Positions 42,544 to 51,340 are shown, counted from the stretch's first letter. The stretch is 64,000 nucleotides of DNA from Photobacterium halotolerans DSM 18316 (GCF_000425165.1 NZ_KE384319.1:496001-560000); one strand, 5' to 3'. The notes: generated by a model from the letters alone, not told the origin. Numbers and translations: made by a program.

Positions 42544-44556
42544 TCAGAATGTCAGATTATTGATAATGTCATCGTCAACCTGGTTTGCTAACGTCACTTT
42601 TAGCTTAGGCGTTCTTGCCATTTCGCGTTGGATGGCGAAGTTCGCTTCTTTGTTACGCGCCCAGCTGCGACGTGCAATGCCGTTGTTAACATCGAACAGC
42701 AACATAGACTTCAGCCTGCGCTCGGCACTTTCACTGCCGTCAAGCAACATGCCGAACCCGCCGTTGATCACTTCACCCCAGCCTACACCGCCACCGTTAT
42801 GGATAGAGACCCAGGTTGCGCCGCGGAAGCCATCGCCGATCACGTTGTGAATGGCCATGTCTGCTGTAAAGCGGCTGCCATCATAGATGTTCGACGTTTC
42901 ACGGAATGGTGAATCCGTACCGCTGACGTCGTGGTGGTCGCGGCCCAGTACAACAGGACCAATTTCACCGCGATGGATCGCATCGTTAAACGCTTTGGCA
43001 ATTTCCATACGGCCTTGTGAATCAGCATACAGAATACGCGCTTGTGAACCGACCACCAGCTTGTTTTGCTTGGCATCTTTGATCCAAGTGATGTTGTCTT
43101 GCATCTGCTGCTGAATTTCTTCCGGCGACTCGGCCATAATCTTGCTCAGCACCTCAGCGGCAATCGCATCGGTTCTGTCCAGATCTTCCGGCTTACCTGA
43201 AGTACAGACCCAACGGAACGGGCCAAAACCGTAGTCAAAACACATCGGACCCAGAATGTCCTGTACGTAGGACGGGTATTTAAAGTCGATGCCGTTTTCA
43301 GCCATCACATCACCACCCGCACGCGACGCTTCAAGCAGGAAAGCATTACCGTAGTCAAAGAAGTAAGTGCCGCGGGCTGTGTGTTTGTTTACCGCATCCG
43401 CATGACGCTTCAGTGTGTCTTGTACTTTTACCTTGAACAGCTCTGGCTCTTCACGGATAAGACGGTTCGATTCGTCATAGCTGATGTCAACCGGGTAGTA
43501 ACCGCCTGACCAAGGGTTGTGCAGCGATGTCTGATCCGAACCCAGGTGGATAAAAATGTCCTTCTCGTAGAAGGTTTCCCACACATCCACCACGTTGCCG
43601 ATAAAGGCAATCGAGACCACTTCGTCGTTGGCTTGTGCTTCACGAACACGTTCGACTAACGCATCCATATTGTCGATCAGCTCATCCACCCAGCCTTGTT
43701 CGTGACGTTTGATCGCCGCTTTCGGGTTCACTTCGGCACATACTGTAATACAGTTAGCGATATTACCGGCTTTGGGTTGTGCGCCGCTCATGCCGCCAAG
43801 CCCCGCTGTCAGGAAGATCTTTCCTTTCGGGCTTTGACCTTTTTCAAGCACTTTGCGGAAGGCGTTCATAACAGTAATGGTGGTGCCGTGTACGATGCCC
43901 TGCGGACCAATATACATGAACGAACCCGCTGTCATCTGGCCGTATTGCGTCACGCCTAATGCGTTGAACTTTTCCCAGTCATCCGGCTTTGAGTAGTTCG
44001 GGATCATCATACCGTTGGTCACCACAACGCGCGGTGCCTCTTCCGACGATGGGAACAGACCCATAGGATGCCCTGAGTACAAATGGAGCGTCTGATCGCT
44101 TTCCATCTCACTTAGGTATTTCATGGTCAGCAGGTATTGGGCCCAGTTCTGGAATACCGCACCGTTACCACCGTAAGTGATGAGCTCTTCAGGGTGCTGC
44201 GCCACAGCCGGATCCAGGTTGTTGTCGATCATCAGCATGATGGCGGCGGCCTGCTCGCATTTCGCCGGATAGTCTGAAATAGAGCGTGCTTTCAGATCGT
44301 AGTTCGGCTTGAAGCGGTACATGTAAATGCGGCCAAAATCTTTCAGTTCCTGAGCAAATTCGGCAGCCAGTTCCTGATGCCATTCTTTCGGGAAGTAACG
44401 CAAGGCATTACGAATGGCCAATTGCTTTTCTTCCGGCGTCAGGATGTCTTTGCGTTTGGGCGCACGGTTAACACCGGCCGGATACGGTTTAGCCTCCGGC
44501 AATACGCTGGGGATCCCTTGTCGAATTTGTTCTTGAAAATTGAATACAGTGTCCAT
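42544..44556 (-). CDS. hutU: Urocanate hydratase, long form
   Basis: HutU adds water to urocanate to give imidazolonepropionate, using tightly bound NAD+. The 670 residues exceed the common bacterial length of about 555 and match the long form also found in eukaryotes. Conserved blocks include QNWAQYLLTMKYLSEM, LYSGHPMGLFPS, TAGLGGMSGAQPKAG, GFGPFRWVCTSG (active-site Cys region), DHHDVSGTDSPFRETSNI and HNGGGVGWGE. It is 15 bases downstream of hutH in the same operon. hutI and hutG are not in the window. Confidence 0.95.
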   Translation of the reverse strand: MDTVFNFQEQIRQGIPSVLPEAKPYPAGVNRAPKRKDILTPEEKQLAIRNALRYFPKEWHQELAAEFAQELKDFGRIYMYRFKPNYDLKARSISDYPAKCEQAAAIMLMIDNNLDPAVAQHPEELITYGGNGAVFQNWAQYLLTMKYLSEMESDQTLHLYSGHPMGLFPSSEEAPRVVVTNGMMIPNYSKPDDWEKFNALGVTQYGQMTAGSFMYIGPQGIVHGTTITVMNAFRKVLEKGQSPKGKIFLTAGLGGMSGAQPKAGNIANCITVCAEVNPKAAIKRHEQGWVDELIDNMDALVERVREAQANDEVVSIAFIGNVVDVWETFYEKDIFIHLGSDQTSLHNPWSGGYYPVDISYDESNRLIREEPELFKVKVQDTLKRHADAVNKHTARGTYFFDYGNAFLLEASRAGGDVMAENGIDFKYPSYVQDILGPMCFDYGFGPFRWVCTSGKPEDLDRTDAIAAEVLSKIMAESPEEIQQQMQDNITWIKDAKQNKLVVGSQARILYADSQGRMEIAKAFNDAIHRGEIGPVVLGRDHHDVSGTDSPFRETSNIYDGSRFTADMAIHNVIGDGFRGATWVSIHNGGGVGWGEVINGGFGMLLDGSESAERRLKSMLLFDVNNGIARRSWARNKEANFAIQREMARTPKLKVTLANQVDDDIINNLTF

Positions 44557-44571
44557 TCTTACAGGCTCCCT

Positions 44572-46062
44572 TTAGTTCACTTTAAACGCTTGTGTTTTCA
44601 CTAATCCGATCATGGCATCGATGTCTGGCTTCAGCAGGCGGTCTTCTTCCAGCTTGGCCACTTTCTCACGAATAATTCGGTAGTTTTCTTCAATCACATC
44701 TGAACAGCGATTCGGACGTCTGAATTCAATCGCTTGTGCCGCATACATCAGTTCGATAGCTAAAATCTTTTCCAGGTTACCCAAAATCTGATTCAGCTTT
44801 CTGCCCGAGATACTGCCCATAGACACGTGATCTTCCTGACCCATAGAAGTCGGCACGCTGTCAGCAGACGGTGGAAAACAGAGTGATTTGTTTTCCGTGA
44901 CCAGAGCCGCTGTCACGTATTGCGGGATCATCATGCCCGAGTTCAGGCCACCGGATGCCGTCAACAGACGCGGCAAACCGTGCAAGCCTTCAAGCAGCAG
45001 GTAGCAGCGACGGTCTGCAATATTACCCAGTTCCGCGGCAGCAATAGAGGCATAATCCAGCACCATGGCCAGCGGTTGCCCATGGAAACTACCGCCGGAA
45101 ATGGCTTCTTCGGAGCTGATAACAATCGGGTTATCAGTCACTGAGTTCATTTCAATTTCAGCCAGTTCTTTCAGGTGATTGTAGGCATTGCGCGAAGCAC
45201 CATGCACCTGCGGAATACAGCGCAGGGAATATGGGTCTTGTACGCGAACACAATCAGCATGCGAGGCCATGTTTTGTGAGTCTTTGAAGAAACGTCTCAT
45301 CCGGGCGGCGACTTCAATGTTACCGGCAAAGGCACGCGTCAGGTGCAGCTCTTCTCTGAATGGTGAACCACTGCCCTGCATCCCCTCAATACTCATCGCA
45401 CCGGCAAGATCTGCCAAATCAAGCAGATAGCGCATTTTCGTGAGTGCGGTAATGGCATGAGACAGAATAAACTGTGTGCCGTTGATCAGCGCCAGACCTT
45501 CTTTTGCGTGCAGCTCAAGCGGCGCTAAGCCTTTTTCTCGCAGCGCTTGTGCGGCTGGCACTGTGTTGTCGCCCTGCCAGAATTCACCTTCGCCAATGAG
45601 GGGTAAGAACAGGTGAGAAAGCGGTGCCAGGTCGCCCGATGCGCCAACAGAGCCTTGCTCCGGCACAACAGGGATCAGATCGTGTTCGAGAAACGCCAGC
45701 ATACGCTGAACAACTTCCAGACGAATACCTGAGTAACCCTGACTTAAGGCATGTATCTTGGTGATCAGCATCAGTTTTGAGATGGATTTCGCAATCGGCT
45801 CACCCACACCAACCGCGTGGGTAATCAGGAGATTTTTTTGTAACAGATGCGTTTCTTCCGGTGAAATTTGGGTATCACACAGCGGGCCGAATCCAGTATT
45901 GATGCCGTACACCGCCTTGTCGGAAGCGGCAATGATGTCCACATTACGACGGCTTGCATTGATTTTGTCGAGCGCTTCTTCACAGAGTTCCGCTTTGATA
46001 CTGCCATCCGCTATGCCGTTGACAATATCCAGATTGAGTTGATCAACACCATATCTAAACAT
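44572..46062 (-). CDS. hutH: Histidine ammonia-lyase
   Basis: HutH removes ammonia from histidine to give urocanate, using the self-made MIO prosthetic group. The MIO triad Ala-Ser-Gly is at residues 141-143 in GSVGASGDLAPLSH. Tyr52 in YGINTGFGP, QDPYSLRC and GSPFREELH-type sequence are also as expected. The 496 residues fit the family. It is first in a hutH-hutU operon, divergent from a LysR gene. A CTGATA-N6-TATCAG palindrome (46084-46101) lies 22 bases ahead of its start. Confidence 0.96.
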   Translation of the reverse strand: MFRYGVDQLNLDIVNGIADGSIKAELCEEALDKINASRRNVDIIAASDKAVYGINTGFGPLCDTQISPEETHLLQKNLLITHAVGVGEPIAKSISKLMLITKIHALSQGYSGIRLEVVQRMLAFLEHDLIPVVPEQGSVGASGDLAPLSHLFLPLIGEGEFWQGDNTVPAAQALREKGLAPLELHAKEGLALINGTQFILSHAITALTKMRYLLDLADLAGAMSIEGMQGSGSPFREELHLTRAFAGNIEVAARMRRFFKDSQNMASHADCVRVQDPYSLRCIPQVHGASRNAYNHLKELAEIEMNSVTDNPIVISSEEAISGGSFHGQPLAMVLDYASIAAAELGNIADRRCYLLLEGLHGLPRLLTASGGLNSGMMIPQYVTAALVTENKSLCFPPSADSVPTSMGQEDHVSMGSISGRKLNQILGNLEKILAIELMYAAQAIEFRRPNRCSDVIEENYRIIREKVAKLEEDRLLKPDIDAMIGLVKTQAFKVN

Positions 46063-46083
46063 CTTGTTTGTTCTCCTGACTGA

Positions 46084-46101
46084 CTGATATCTCTGTATCA
46101 G
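46084..46101. promoter_or_regulatory. Inverted repeat CTGATA-N6-TATCAG before hutH
   Basis: Six-base arms pair exactly about a six-base centre, immediately upstream of hutH and within the hutH/lysR divergent region. A further TATAAAA/TTTTATA pair lies around 46111-46147. Either could be the LysR binding site; no experimental consensus is known to me. Confidence 0.4.
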
Positions 46102-46212
46102 ATTGCTTCTATAAAATAATGTTAGCTTGCCCTGTATGTTTTATAAAAGCATAATGTTCGTAGTTTATTCCGGTTTTATCGAACTAATAACTCACGCTGA
46201 CAGAGAGCCGCT

Positions 46213-47160
46213 ATGCAGATTCAAGATGTTGATTTACGTATGCTGAGAATATTCGTTGCTATCGTTGAGTGCGGCGGTCTGTCGGCGGCAGAATCGCGCT
46301 TAAACATAGGCCGCTCCACCATCAGCTCTCACTTATCCGACCTGGAAGTGCGCCTTGGGATTACGCTTTGCAAACGCGGCCGAAGCGGCTTTGAGGTCAC
46401 AGAGGCCGGGCGCGTGACCTATCAAGCCTCGCTGGAGTTACTCCAGCAGTGCGAAGCCTTTGCCGCCACAGTGGCGAGTTCTAAAAACGAACTGTCCGGT
46501 CGGGTCACGATTGCCATGATCGACACCTTAGTCAACGATCCGCGCTGCCGGGTGGCCCAGGTGATTGCCGGGTTAAAAAGCAGAAGTAATAACTTACAGT
46601 TCGACATCAATGTATGCGAAGCGCGCGAAGTAGAAACATCCGTTGTGAATGGGCGCTCGCTGGTGGGAATCGGCGTTAGTCGTCACCCGCTAAGGGGGCT
46701 CGACTATTTCCCCCTGCATAATGAAACGAACTATCTGTATTGCGGCAAAGGCCACCCGCTGTTCGACTGCCACCCTTCGGAGATCAACACGCTGTTGCAA
46801 CAAGCAGAAGTGATCACCAGTAACTATATGCGGGATAAAGAAACCCGCAACGACGCACTGAATTACCAGAACACGGCCATCGCCTATCACGATGAGGGGA
46901 TTGCTCATTTGATTTTATCCGGTGCATTTATCGGCTACCTGCCCGAGCACTACGCCAACAGCTGGGTCAGCAAGGGACTGATTAAACCTATCTTACCCGA
47001 GAAATATACCTACCAAATCCCGGTCATGCTGATCACGTTAAAAAATAATTCAGCGTCGCCCCTGGCCAAAGCACTGATTAAAGAGATTAAGCGTTGTCAT
47101 AGCCTTGAACCGTCATCCAGTGCCAGTGTTGCCAAGGTTCAGACGAAAAAAAACCGCTGA
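46213..47160 (+). CDS. LysR-family regulator divergent from hut genes
   Basis: The 315-residue protein has a LysR helix-turn-helix (MLRIFVAIVECGGLSAAESRLNIGRSTISSHLSDLEVRLG) and a substrate-binding domain (about residues 90-300). By divergent placement it probably controls hutHU, replacing the HutC repressor common in other gamma-proteobacteria; this is inference. The final residues AKVQTKKNR are encoded inside a repeat that also occurs at 47401-47459 next to tRNA-Ser, and the stop codon lies in a terminator stem, so the C-terminus seems to have been re-formed by that repeat. Confidence 0.85.
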   Translation: MQIQDVDLRMLRIFVAIVECGGLSAAESRLNIGRSTISSHLSDLEVRLGITLCKRGRSGFEVTEAGRVTYQASLELLQQCEAFAATVASSKNELSGRVTIAMIDTLVNDPRCRVAQVIAGLKSRSNNLQFDINVCEAREVETSVVNGRSLVGIGVSRHPLRGLDYFPLHNETNYLYCGKGHPLFDCHPSEINTLLQQAEVITSNYMRDKETRNDALNYQNTAIAYHDEGIAHLILSGAFIGYLPEHYANSWVSKGLIKPILPEKYTYQIPVMLITLKNNSASPLAKALIKEIKRCHSLEPSSSASVAKVQTKKNR

Positions 47161-47186
47161 TAGTTCAGCGGTTTCTTCGAATGTGG
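47129..47186. repeat. 58-bp terminator-bearing repeat, copy 1
   Basis: Near-identical to 47401-47459, sharing TTGCCAAGGTTCAG, an A run, the CCGCTGA hairpin and GAATGTGG; one substitution and a few base-length changes separate them. Copy 1 covers the 3' end of the lysR gene. Confidence 0.9.
47151..47174. terminator. Terminator overlapping the lysR stop codon
   Basis: AAACCGCTGA (47151-47160, whose last three bases are the lysR stop) pairs with TCAGCGGTTT (47165-47174). On the minus strand it is followed by eight Ts, so its original direction is probably leftward, as a tRNA-type terminator. Confidence 0.7.
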
Positions 47187-47243
47187 AGCCAGAACAAGGT
47201 ATAGAGGGATTTTCAAATCCCGGACAACGCACACTAAAGCTCA

Positions 47244-47274
47244 ATAAAAAAAGCCCCGTCTTTCGACGAGGCTT
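47244..47274 (-). terminator. Terminator of a lost tRNA unit
   Basis: Read leftward, AAGCCTCGTC pairs with GACGGGGCTT (one G-T pair) over GAAA and is followed by seven Ts. It lies three bases beyond the partial tRNA-Ser 3' end at 47277. Confidence 0.75.
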
Positions 47275-47276
47275 TC

Positions 47277-47301
47277 GAATGTGGCGGAGAGATAGGGATT
47301 T
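47277..47301 (-). pseudogene. Partial tRNA-Ser 3' end
   Basis: Twenty-five bases are identical to 47452-47476: the acceptor 3' strand, part of the T arm, CCA and flank of tRNA-Ser. Beyond the T arm the sequence diverges, so this is a fragment and not a working tRNA. Confidence 0.8.
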
Positions 47302-47400
47302 ATCGCTCGCAAGCTCGCGCCCCTTCGGGCGTTGCCTGAAGGCAACGTGGTCTCGCTTCGCTCGGCTGAACCCTTCTAGGCTTCTTCACCCTATCTCATC

Positions 47401-47459
47401 TTGCCAAGGTTCAGGCGAAAAAAAAACCGCTGATAGTTCAGCGGTTTTTTTGAATGTGG
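47401..47459. repeat. 58-bp terminator-bearing repeat, copy 2
   Basis: Second copy of the repeat at 47129-47186, immediately beyond the CCA end of tRNA-Ser. This is likely the native position, because its hairpin terminates the tRNA transcript. Confidence 0.9.
47418..47451. terminator. tRNA-Ser terminator
   Basis: AAAACCGCTGA (47423-47433) pairs with TCAGCGGTTTT (47438-47448). Nine As lie on the left and a T run on the right, so it works in both directions; leftward it ends the tRNA-Ser transcript six bases after CCA. Confidence 0.85.
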
Positions 47460-47547
47460 CGGAGAGATAGGGATTTGAACCCTAGATACGCTATTAACGT
47501 ATGCCGGTTTTCAAGACCGGTGCTTTCAACCACTCAGCCATCTCTCC
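47457..47547 (-). tRNA. tRNA-Ser (anticodon UGA)
   Basis: The 91-base gene reads GGAGAGATGGCTGAGTGG at its 5' end, with a matching 3' acceptor strand, discriminator G and encoded CCA. The anticodon loop CTTGAAA gives UGA, which decodes UCA and other UCN codons. A long variable arm (TACGTTAATAGCGTA) marks it as a class II serine tRNA. The T loop TTCAAAT is intact. Confidence 0.96.
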
Positions 47548-47665
47548 GTAAGTGGTGCGCATGATACCCAGCCGATCCCATGTTGTAAATACCCCAAAGA
47601 ATCAAATGCACACTTGATCGCCAATCTGACACATTCCTTTTCGCTTTGGCTGATTTTTCAGCCCT

Positions 47666-48574
47666 TTAGCTTTCCTGTTGCACAGAAGCCAGTGACTTTT
47701 CCTGCGTTTGCACCGTCTTGGGTTTTCGCATCACCAGATAAACCGCCATGGCAGCCAGCATAAAACCGACGGCACTCATCGCATCGAAGGTTTCATTGAA
47801 TGCCAGCCAGGCTTGCAGCGCTGTCACCGGCGGCACCAGATAAAAGGTTGAGGCAACTTTCGAGGCTTCACCGTGTCTCACCATGTAAAGCAGCAGCCAT
47901 ACGGCTGTCACAGACACCCCGAGTACCAGCCAGGCCAGGGTCAGCGTGAATGTCAGGTTCCATTCCACCTGCATGGTTTCCATCGTCATCATCACAGGTG
48001 CGAACAAGAGCGCCGCCATCAGGTATTGGTAAACCGAGCCACCGACCAAATCAACCTGCTGGCAGAAACGCTTTTGATACAGTGTACCGAGCGTAATACC
48101 GAGCAAGGCAGTAGCGGCGCACAAATAGGCAGCCACTTTATGATCTTCCTGCTGCCAGCTCATATTGCCCTGCAGCACCAAAGTAATGCCCATCAGCCCC
48201 ACCAGCAGGCCCAGCCACTGTGAGAATGCCAGCCGCTCCTGCCCCATCCCAACCAACAAGAGTGCCGTCAGTACAGGTTGTAATCCAACCAGTAAGGCGC
48301 ACAGGCCCGCTGGCATGCCAAGATAAATGCCGTAATAGGTGCCGCCCAGATAGAAACCATGAATCAGCACACCCGCGACCATGCTGTGCAGCCGCGCACG
48401 ACCTGTCGGAAGCTGCCCGTTAAGTAGGTACAGCAACACCATAAATATCAGAATATTTAATGCCATGCGTATAAAGAGAAACGTTGCAGGTTCCGCATAC
48501 GGCAGGCCAAAACGGGCGCCAATGAAACCCGTGCTCCACAGCATCACAAATATGAAAGGAATAAACCGAGCCAC
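47666..48574 (-). CDS. EamA-family exporter
   Basis: This is a 302-residue DMT-superfamily transporter with ten predicted helices in two EamA repeats, starting RFIPFIFVMLWSTGFIGARFGLPYAEPATFLFIRM. The start is GTG 48574 with AAGGA seven bases upstream; the open frame continues further without a ribosome site. It is divergent from a MocR-type regulator 97 bases away, a common pairing in which the regulator controls the exporter. The substrate is unknown, perhaps an amino acid or metabolite. Confidence 0.88.
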   Translation of the reverse strand: MARFIPFIFVMLWSTGFIGARFGLPYAEPATFLFIRMALNILIFMVLLYLLNGQLPTGRARLHSMVAGVLIHGFYLGGTYYGIYLGMPAGLCALLVGLQPVLTALLLVGMGQERLAFSQWLGLLVGLMGITLVLQGNMSWQQEDHKVAAYLCAATALLGITLGTLYQKRFCQQVDLVGGSVYQYLMAALLFAPVMMTMETMQVEWNLTFTLTLAWLVLGVSVTAVWLLLYMVRHGEASKVASTFYLVPPVTALQAWLAFNETFDAMSAVGFMLAAMAVYLVMRKPKTVQTQEKSLASVQQES

Positions 48575-48671
48575 TGAGACGTCCTTCTGGTGATTATCAT
48601 GATTTTCCACTACTGTAGAGGGGTACAAAAAAAGTAAAAAGTGACAGTTTTGTGATTTTCATAGGGTACAG

Positions 48672-50135
48672 ATGCCGCAAACACAACACCAAGCACAAAC
48701 CAGCGAGGCCAAATACCGGCAAGTGATCCGGGAACTGACACTGCGTATGGAGCGCGGTGTGTATCAGCCTGGTGATAAGCTTCCTTCGATTCGCCAGTTA
48801 AGTGAACAGCTCACGGTAAGCAAAAACACTGTCATACGTGCTTATCAGGAGCTTGAAGCGACTCAGAAAATTGAAGCGCATCCCCGCTCTGGCTACCGGG
48901 TCATCACTGCCGGGCGGACTGCTTCTCTGACGATGCAGGCCCCCGGCTTTGTCGATTTACTGACATTAAGCCGAACCATATTGCAACAGTCCCCGTCATC
49001 GTCTTTGCTTCCAACCGGCAGCGCGCACCCGAATACGCAATTTCCCGCCATTACCTCGCTGTATGCTGAAATTGGCCGCCACAGCCGTTACCAGACCCAT
49101 CTGCCAAGCCATTATTTGCTCCCGCCAGGCGATGAGCAACTAAGAAAGCAACTGGTAACTGTCAATCAGTGGCTGGACATTTCGACCTCGCCCGATGAGA
49201 TTCTGATCACCCACGGCGCGCAACAGGGGATCAGCATGGCGTTGCAGGTGCTGACCCAATCCGGCGATACCGTCATCGTTGATTCCCCCTGCTATTTCGG
49301 CAATCTGCTGTTGCTGGAATCACTGGGCCTGAAAGTGGTCGAGATCCCCTCTCACCCGCAGACCGGGATGGATTTAACGCATCTGTCACTCGCCCTGGCA
49401 CAGTGGCCCGTCGCGGCGATTCTGATCAACCCGAGCTTCAATAACCCAACCGGCGCTGTGATGCCGCGCCGTGAGCGCGAGCGCTTTCTCAGCATCACCG
49501 CGGGTATCCCTGTGATTGAAGATGATGTGTTCGGTGATCTGGGCTACGGCAAACGCCCGCCCGCGCTTTACAGTCTGGATAGCGATAACAGGGTAATTTA
49601 TTGCAATTCGTTATCTAAAACGCTGGATTCTCGCTTGCGTATTGGCTGGATGCTGGCCGGGCAGTATCAGCCGCTGATTGAAAAACGCCTGCTCGCAAAC
49701 AACATGGGCAGCCTGAATCTGATGCAGTCAGCGGTGGCTGAGTTTTTAAAGACCGGCAAATACCGCACTCACCTCAATAAAGTCAGGCGCTATTACCAGC
49801 GTAATCAACGCGCATTCAGTCAGCGTCTTTGCTCTGCGCTCGACAGCTATCCCTGGATGGCTGGCCGGTATCATTTACACCTGCCCGATGGCAGCTTTCT
49901 CTGCTGGCTGACGCTGCCCGAGCAGGCCGACAGTTATCAGCTTTATCAGCAGGCACTGGAGGCTGGGATCAGCCTGTTACCCGGCAATATGTTTTGCACT
50001 CAGGATCAGTACCGCCATTGTCTCCGGCTCAGCTATGCTGCATTCGAAGATAATTCGCACTGGAACTCAGGCGTGAAAAAGCTGGCGCAACTCATTGCCG
50101 AACATATCAGACCACTGATTGATAACACAGAGTGA
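48672..50135 (+). CDS. MocR-type GntR/aminotransferase regulator
   Basis: The 487-residue protein fuses a GntR winged helix (residues about 15-80; MERGVYQPGDKLPSIRQLSEQLTVSKNTVIRAYQELE) to a fold-type I aminotransferase domain (about 115-475). PLP residues are visible: LINPSFNNPTGAVM, IEDDVFGDL and the lysine in YCNSLSKTLDSRLRIGWM. MocR proteins use PLP or amino acid adducts to control a divergent gene, here probably the EamA exporter. The ribosome site is weak (agggt). Confidence 0.9.
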   Translation: MPQTQHQAQTSEAKYRQVIRELTLRMERGVYQPGDKLPSIRQLSEQLTVSKNTVIRAYQELEATQKIEAHPRSGYRVITAGRTASLTMQAPGFVDLLTLSRTILQQSPSSSLLPTGSAHPNTQFPAITSLYAEIGRHSRYQTHLPSHYLLPPGDEQLRKQLVTVNQWLDISTSPDEILITHGAQQGISMALQVLTQSGDTVIVDSPCYFGNLLLLESLGLKVVEIPSHPQTGMDLTHLSLALAQWPVAAILINPSFNNPTGAVMPRRERERFLSITAGIPVIEDDVFGDLGYGKRPPALYSLDSDNRVIYCNSLSKTLDSRLRIGWMLAGQYQPLIEKRLLANNMGSLNLMQSAVAEFLKTGKYRTHLNKVRRYYQRNQRAFSQRLCSALDSYPWMAGRYHLHLPDGSFLCWLTLPEQADSYQLYQQALEAGISLLPGNMFCTQDQYRHCLRLSYAAFEDNSHWNSGVKKLAQLIAEHIRPLIDNTE

Positions 50136-50182
50136 GCATCGACTAGGCTTACTGAAAAGATCATTTTATTAAGGAAGATACC

Positions 50183-51313
50183 ATGAGATTCCGACACCTT
50201 GCCTTCATCGGTGTGTTGTTAAGCACATTGTCTTTCTCAGTAACATCAGCGCCCGGCATTGTCAGTACCGGCTCCAGTGAAGGCATGGCTTATCAGCTTG
50301 AAAAAGTGGCTGACGGCCTGTCAGTGCCGTGGGGAATGACCTTTGTTAACCCAACAACACTGCTCATCACCCTGCGTCAGGGAAAGGCGGTCCTGGTCGA
50401 TACCCGCTCAGGACAGCAAAGTACCCTGAGTGGCCTGCCAGATATTTATACCCGGGGCCAGGGTGGTTTACTGGATGTCATGCTATCCCCCGATCCCCTG
50501 GCAAATGGCTGGATCTATTTTACCTACAGCAAACCGGTCAAAGGCGGCAGCGCCACCACGCTGGCAAGAGCCAAGTTATCCGGCCAGACGCTCACCGACT
50601 GGCAGGATTTGCTGGTTTCCCGTCCACACAGTGAGGCCAGCAAACACTATGGCAGCCGGATAGCGTTTGATATGAAAGGCCATGTGTTTTTTTCTGTCGG
50701 TGACAGAGGCAATCGCCCGAACGGGCAGGATCTGAGCAATCATGCCGCCTCGATACTACGTTTAAATCTCAATGGCACAGTGCCGAAAGACAATCCCTTT
50801 TATGATAAGTCCGGCGCATTGGCAGAGATCTGGAGCTATGGTCACCGCAACCCGCAAGGCATGGCGTTTGATACAAAGACGGACAGGTTATGGGAGATTG
50901 AACATGGCCCGCGCGGTGGGGATGAAATCAACCAGATCCTGCCGGGGCGCAATTACGGCTGGCCAGTTACCTCACACGGTAAAGAGTACTGGGGGCCGCT
51001 GGATGTCGGTGAATCCAAAGAAAAAGCCGGTATTGAGTCGCCGAAAAAAGTGTATGTCCCCTCCATTGCACCCGGCAGCCTGATGATTTATCAGGGCAGC
51101 GCTTTTCCGGCCTGGCAGGGTAATCTGTTTACCGGCGCACTGGTGTTACAGCACCTCAATCGTGTCGCCCTTAATGCGCAGGGAAATCCTGTAAAAGAAG
51201 AAAGGCTGTTTGAAGACTTGAATGAAAGAGTTCGCTCACTGGCGCAAAGTGCAGAAGGGATTATCTATTTCGCTACTGACAACGGCAACCTGTACCGCAT
51301 TGTGCCCAAATGA
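50183..51313 (+). CDS. PQQ-dependent soluble sugar dehydrogenase
   Basis: The 376-residue periplasmic protein has a signal peptide (LAFIGVLLSTLSFSVTSA) and a six-bladed GSDH propeller like E. coli YliI/Asd. Motifs are VADGLSVPWGMTFV, RGQGGLLDVMLSPD, GSRIAFDMKGHVFFSVGDRG, EIWSYGHRNPQGMAFD, WEIEHGPRGGDEIN and GRNYGWP. It probably oxidises aldoses with PQQ, passing electrons on in the periplasm. An aagga site precedes the ATG. It is the second PQQ enzyme in the window; no PQQ synthesis genes are seen. Confidence 0.88.
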   Translation: MRFRHLAFIGVLLSTLSFSVTSAPGIVSTGSSEGMAYQLEKVADGLSVPWGMTFVNPTTLLITLRQGKAVLVDTRSGQQSTLSGLPDIYTRGQGGLLDVMLSPDPLANGWIYFTYSKPVKGGSATTLARAKLSGQTLTDWQDLLVSRPHSEASKHYGSRIAFDMKGHVFFSVGDRGNRPNGQDLSNHAASILRLNLNGTVPKDNPFYDKSGALAEIWSYGHRNPQGMAFDTKTDRLWEIEHGPRGGDEINQILPGRNYGWPVTSHGKEYWGPLDVGESKEKAGIESPKKVYVPSIAPGSLMIYQGSAFPAWQGNLFTGALVLQHLNRVALNAQGNPVKEERLFEDLNERVRSLAQSAEGIIYFATDNGNLYRIVPK

Positions 51314-51315
51314 AA

Positions 51316-51340
51316 CAGCCCCCGCATGATGCGGGGGCTG
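51316..51340. terminator. Hairpin between sugar dehydrogenase and htpX
   Basis: CAGCCCCCGCAT and ATGCGGGGGCTG are exact complements about one central base, giving a very stable GC-rich stem between convergent genes. It lacks a long T run, so termination efficiency is uncertain. Confidence 0.7.

Larger units (their letters stand above)
47161..47456. other. Remnants of a tRNA-terminator array
   Basis: The stretch between lysR and tRNA-Ser contains no gene. It holds a 25-bp copy of the tRNA-Ser 3' end (47277-47301), two further terminators, and a third CCACATTCGAA-type junction near 47178-47188. On the minus strand the pattern is tRNA 3' end, CCA, CATTCGAA, terminator, repeated three times with only the last unit intact. 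The GC-rich segment 47300-47390 also contains hairpins such as CGTTGCCT...AGGCAACG. Confidence 0.65.

Noticed and set aside
47277..47476. attL/attR of an integrated element at tRNA-Ser
   Set aside because: The 25-bp direct repeats enclose only about 150 bases with no integrase, and the accompanying terminators fit a tRNA-array remnant better.
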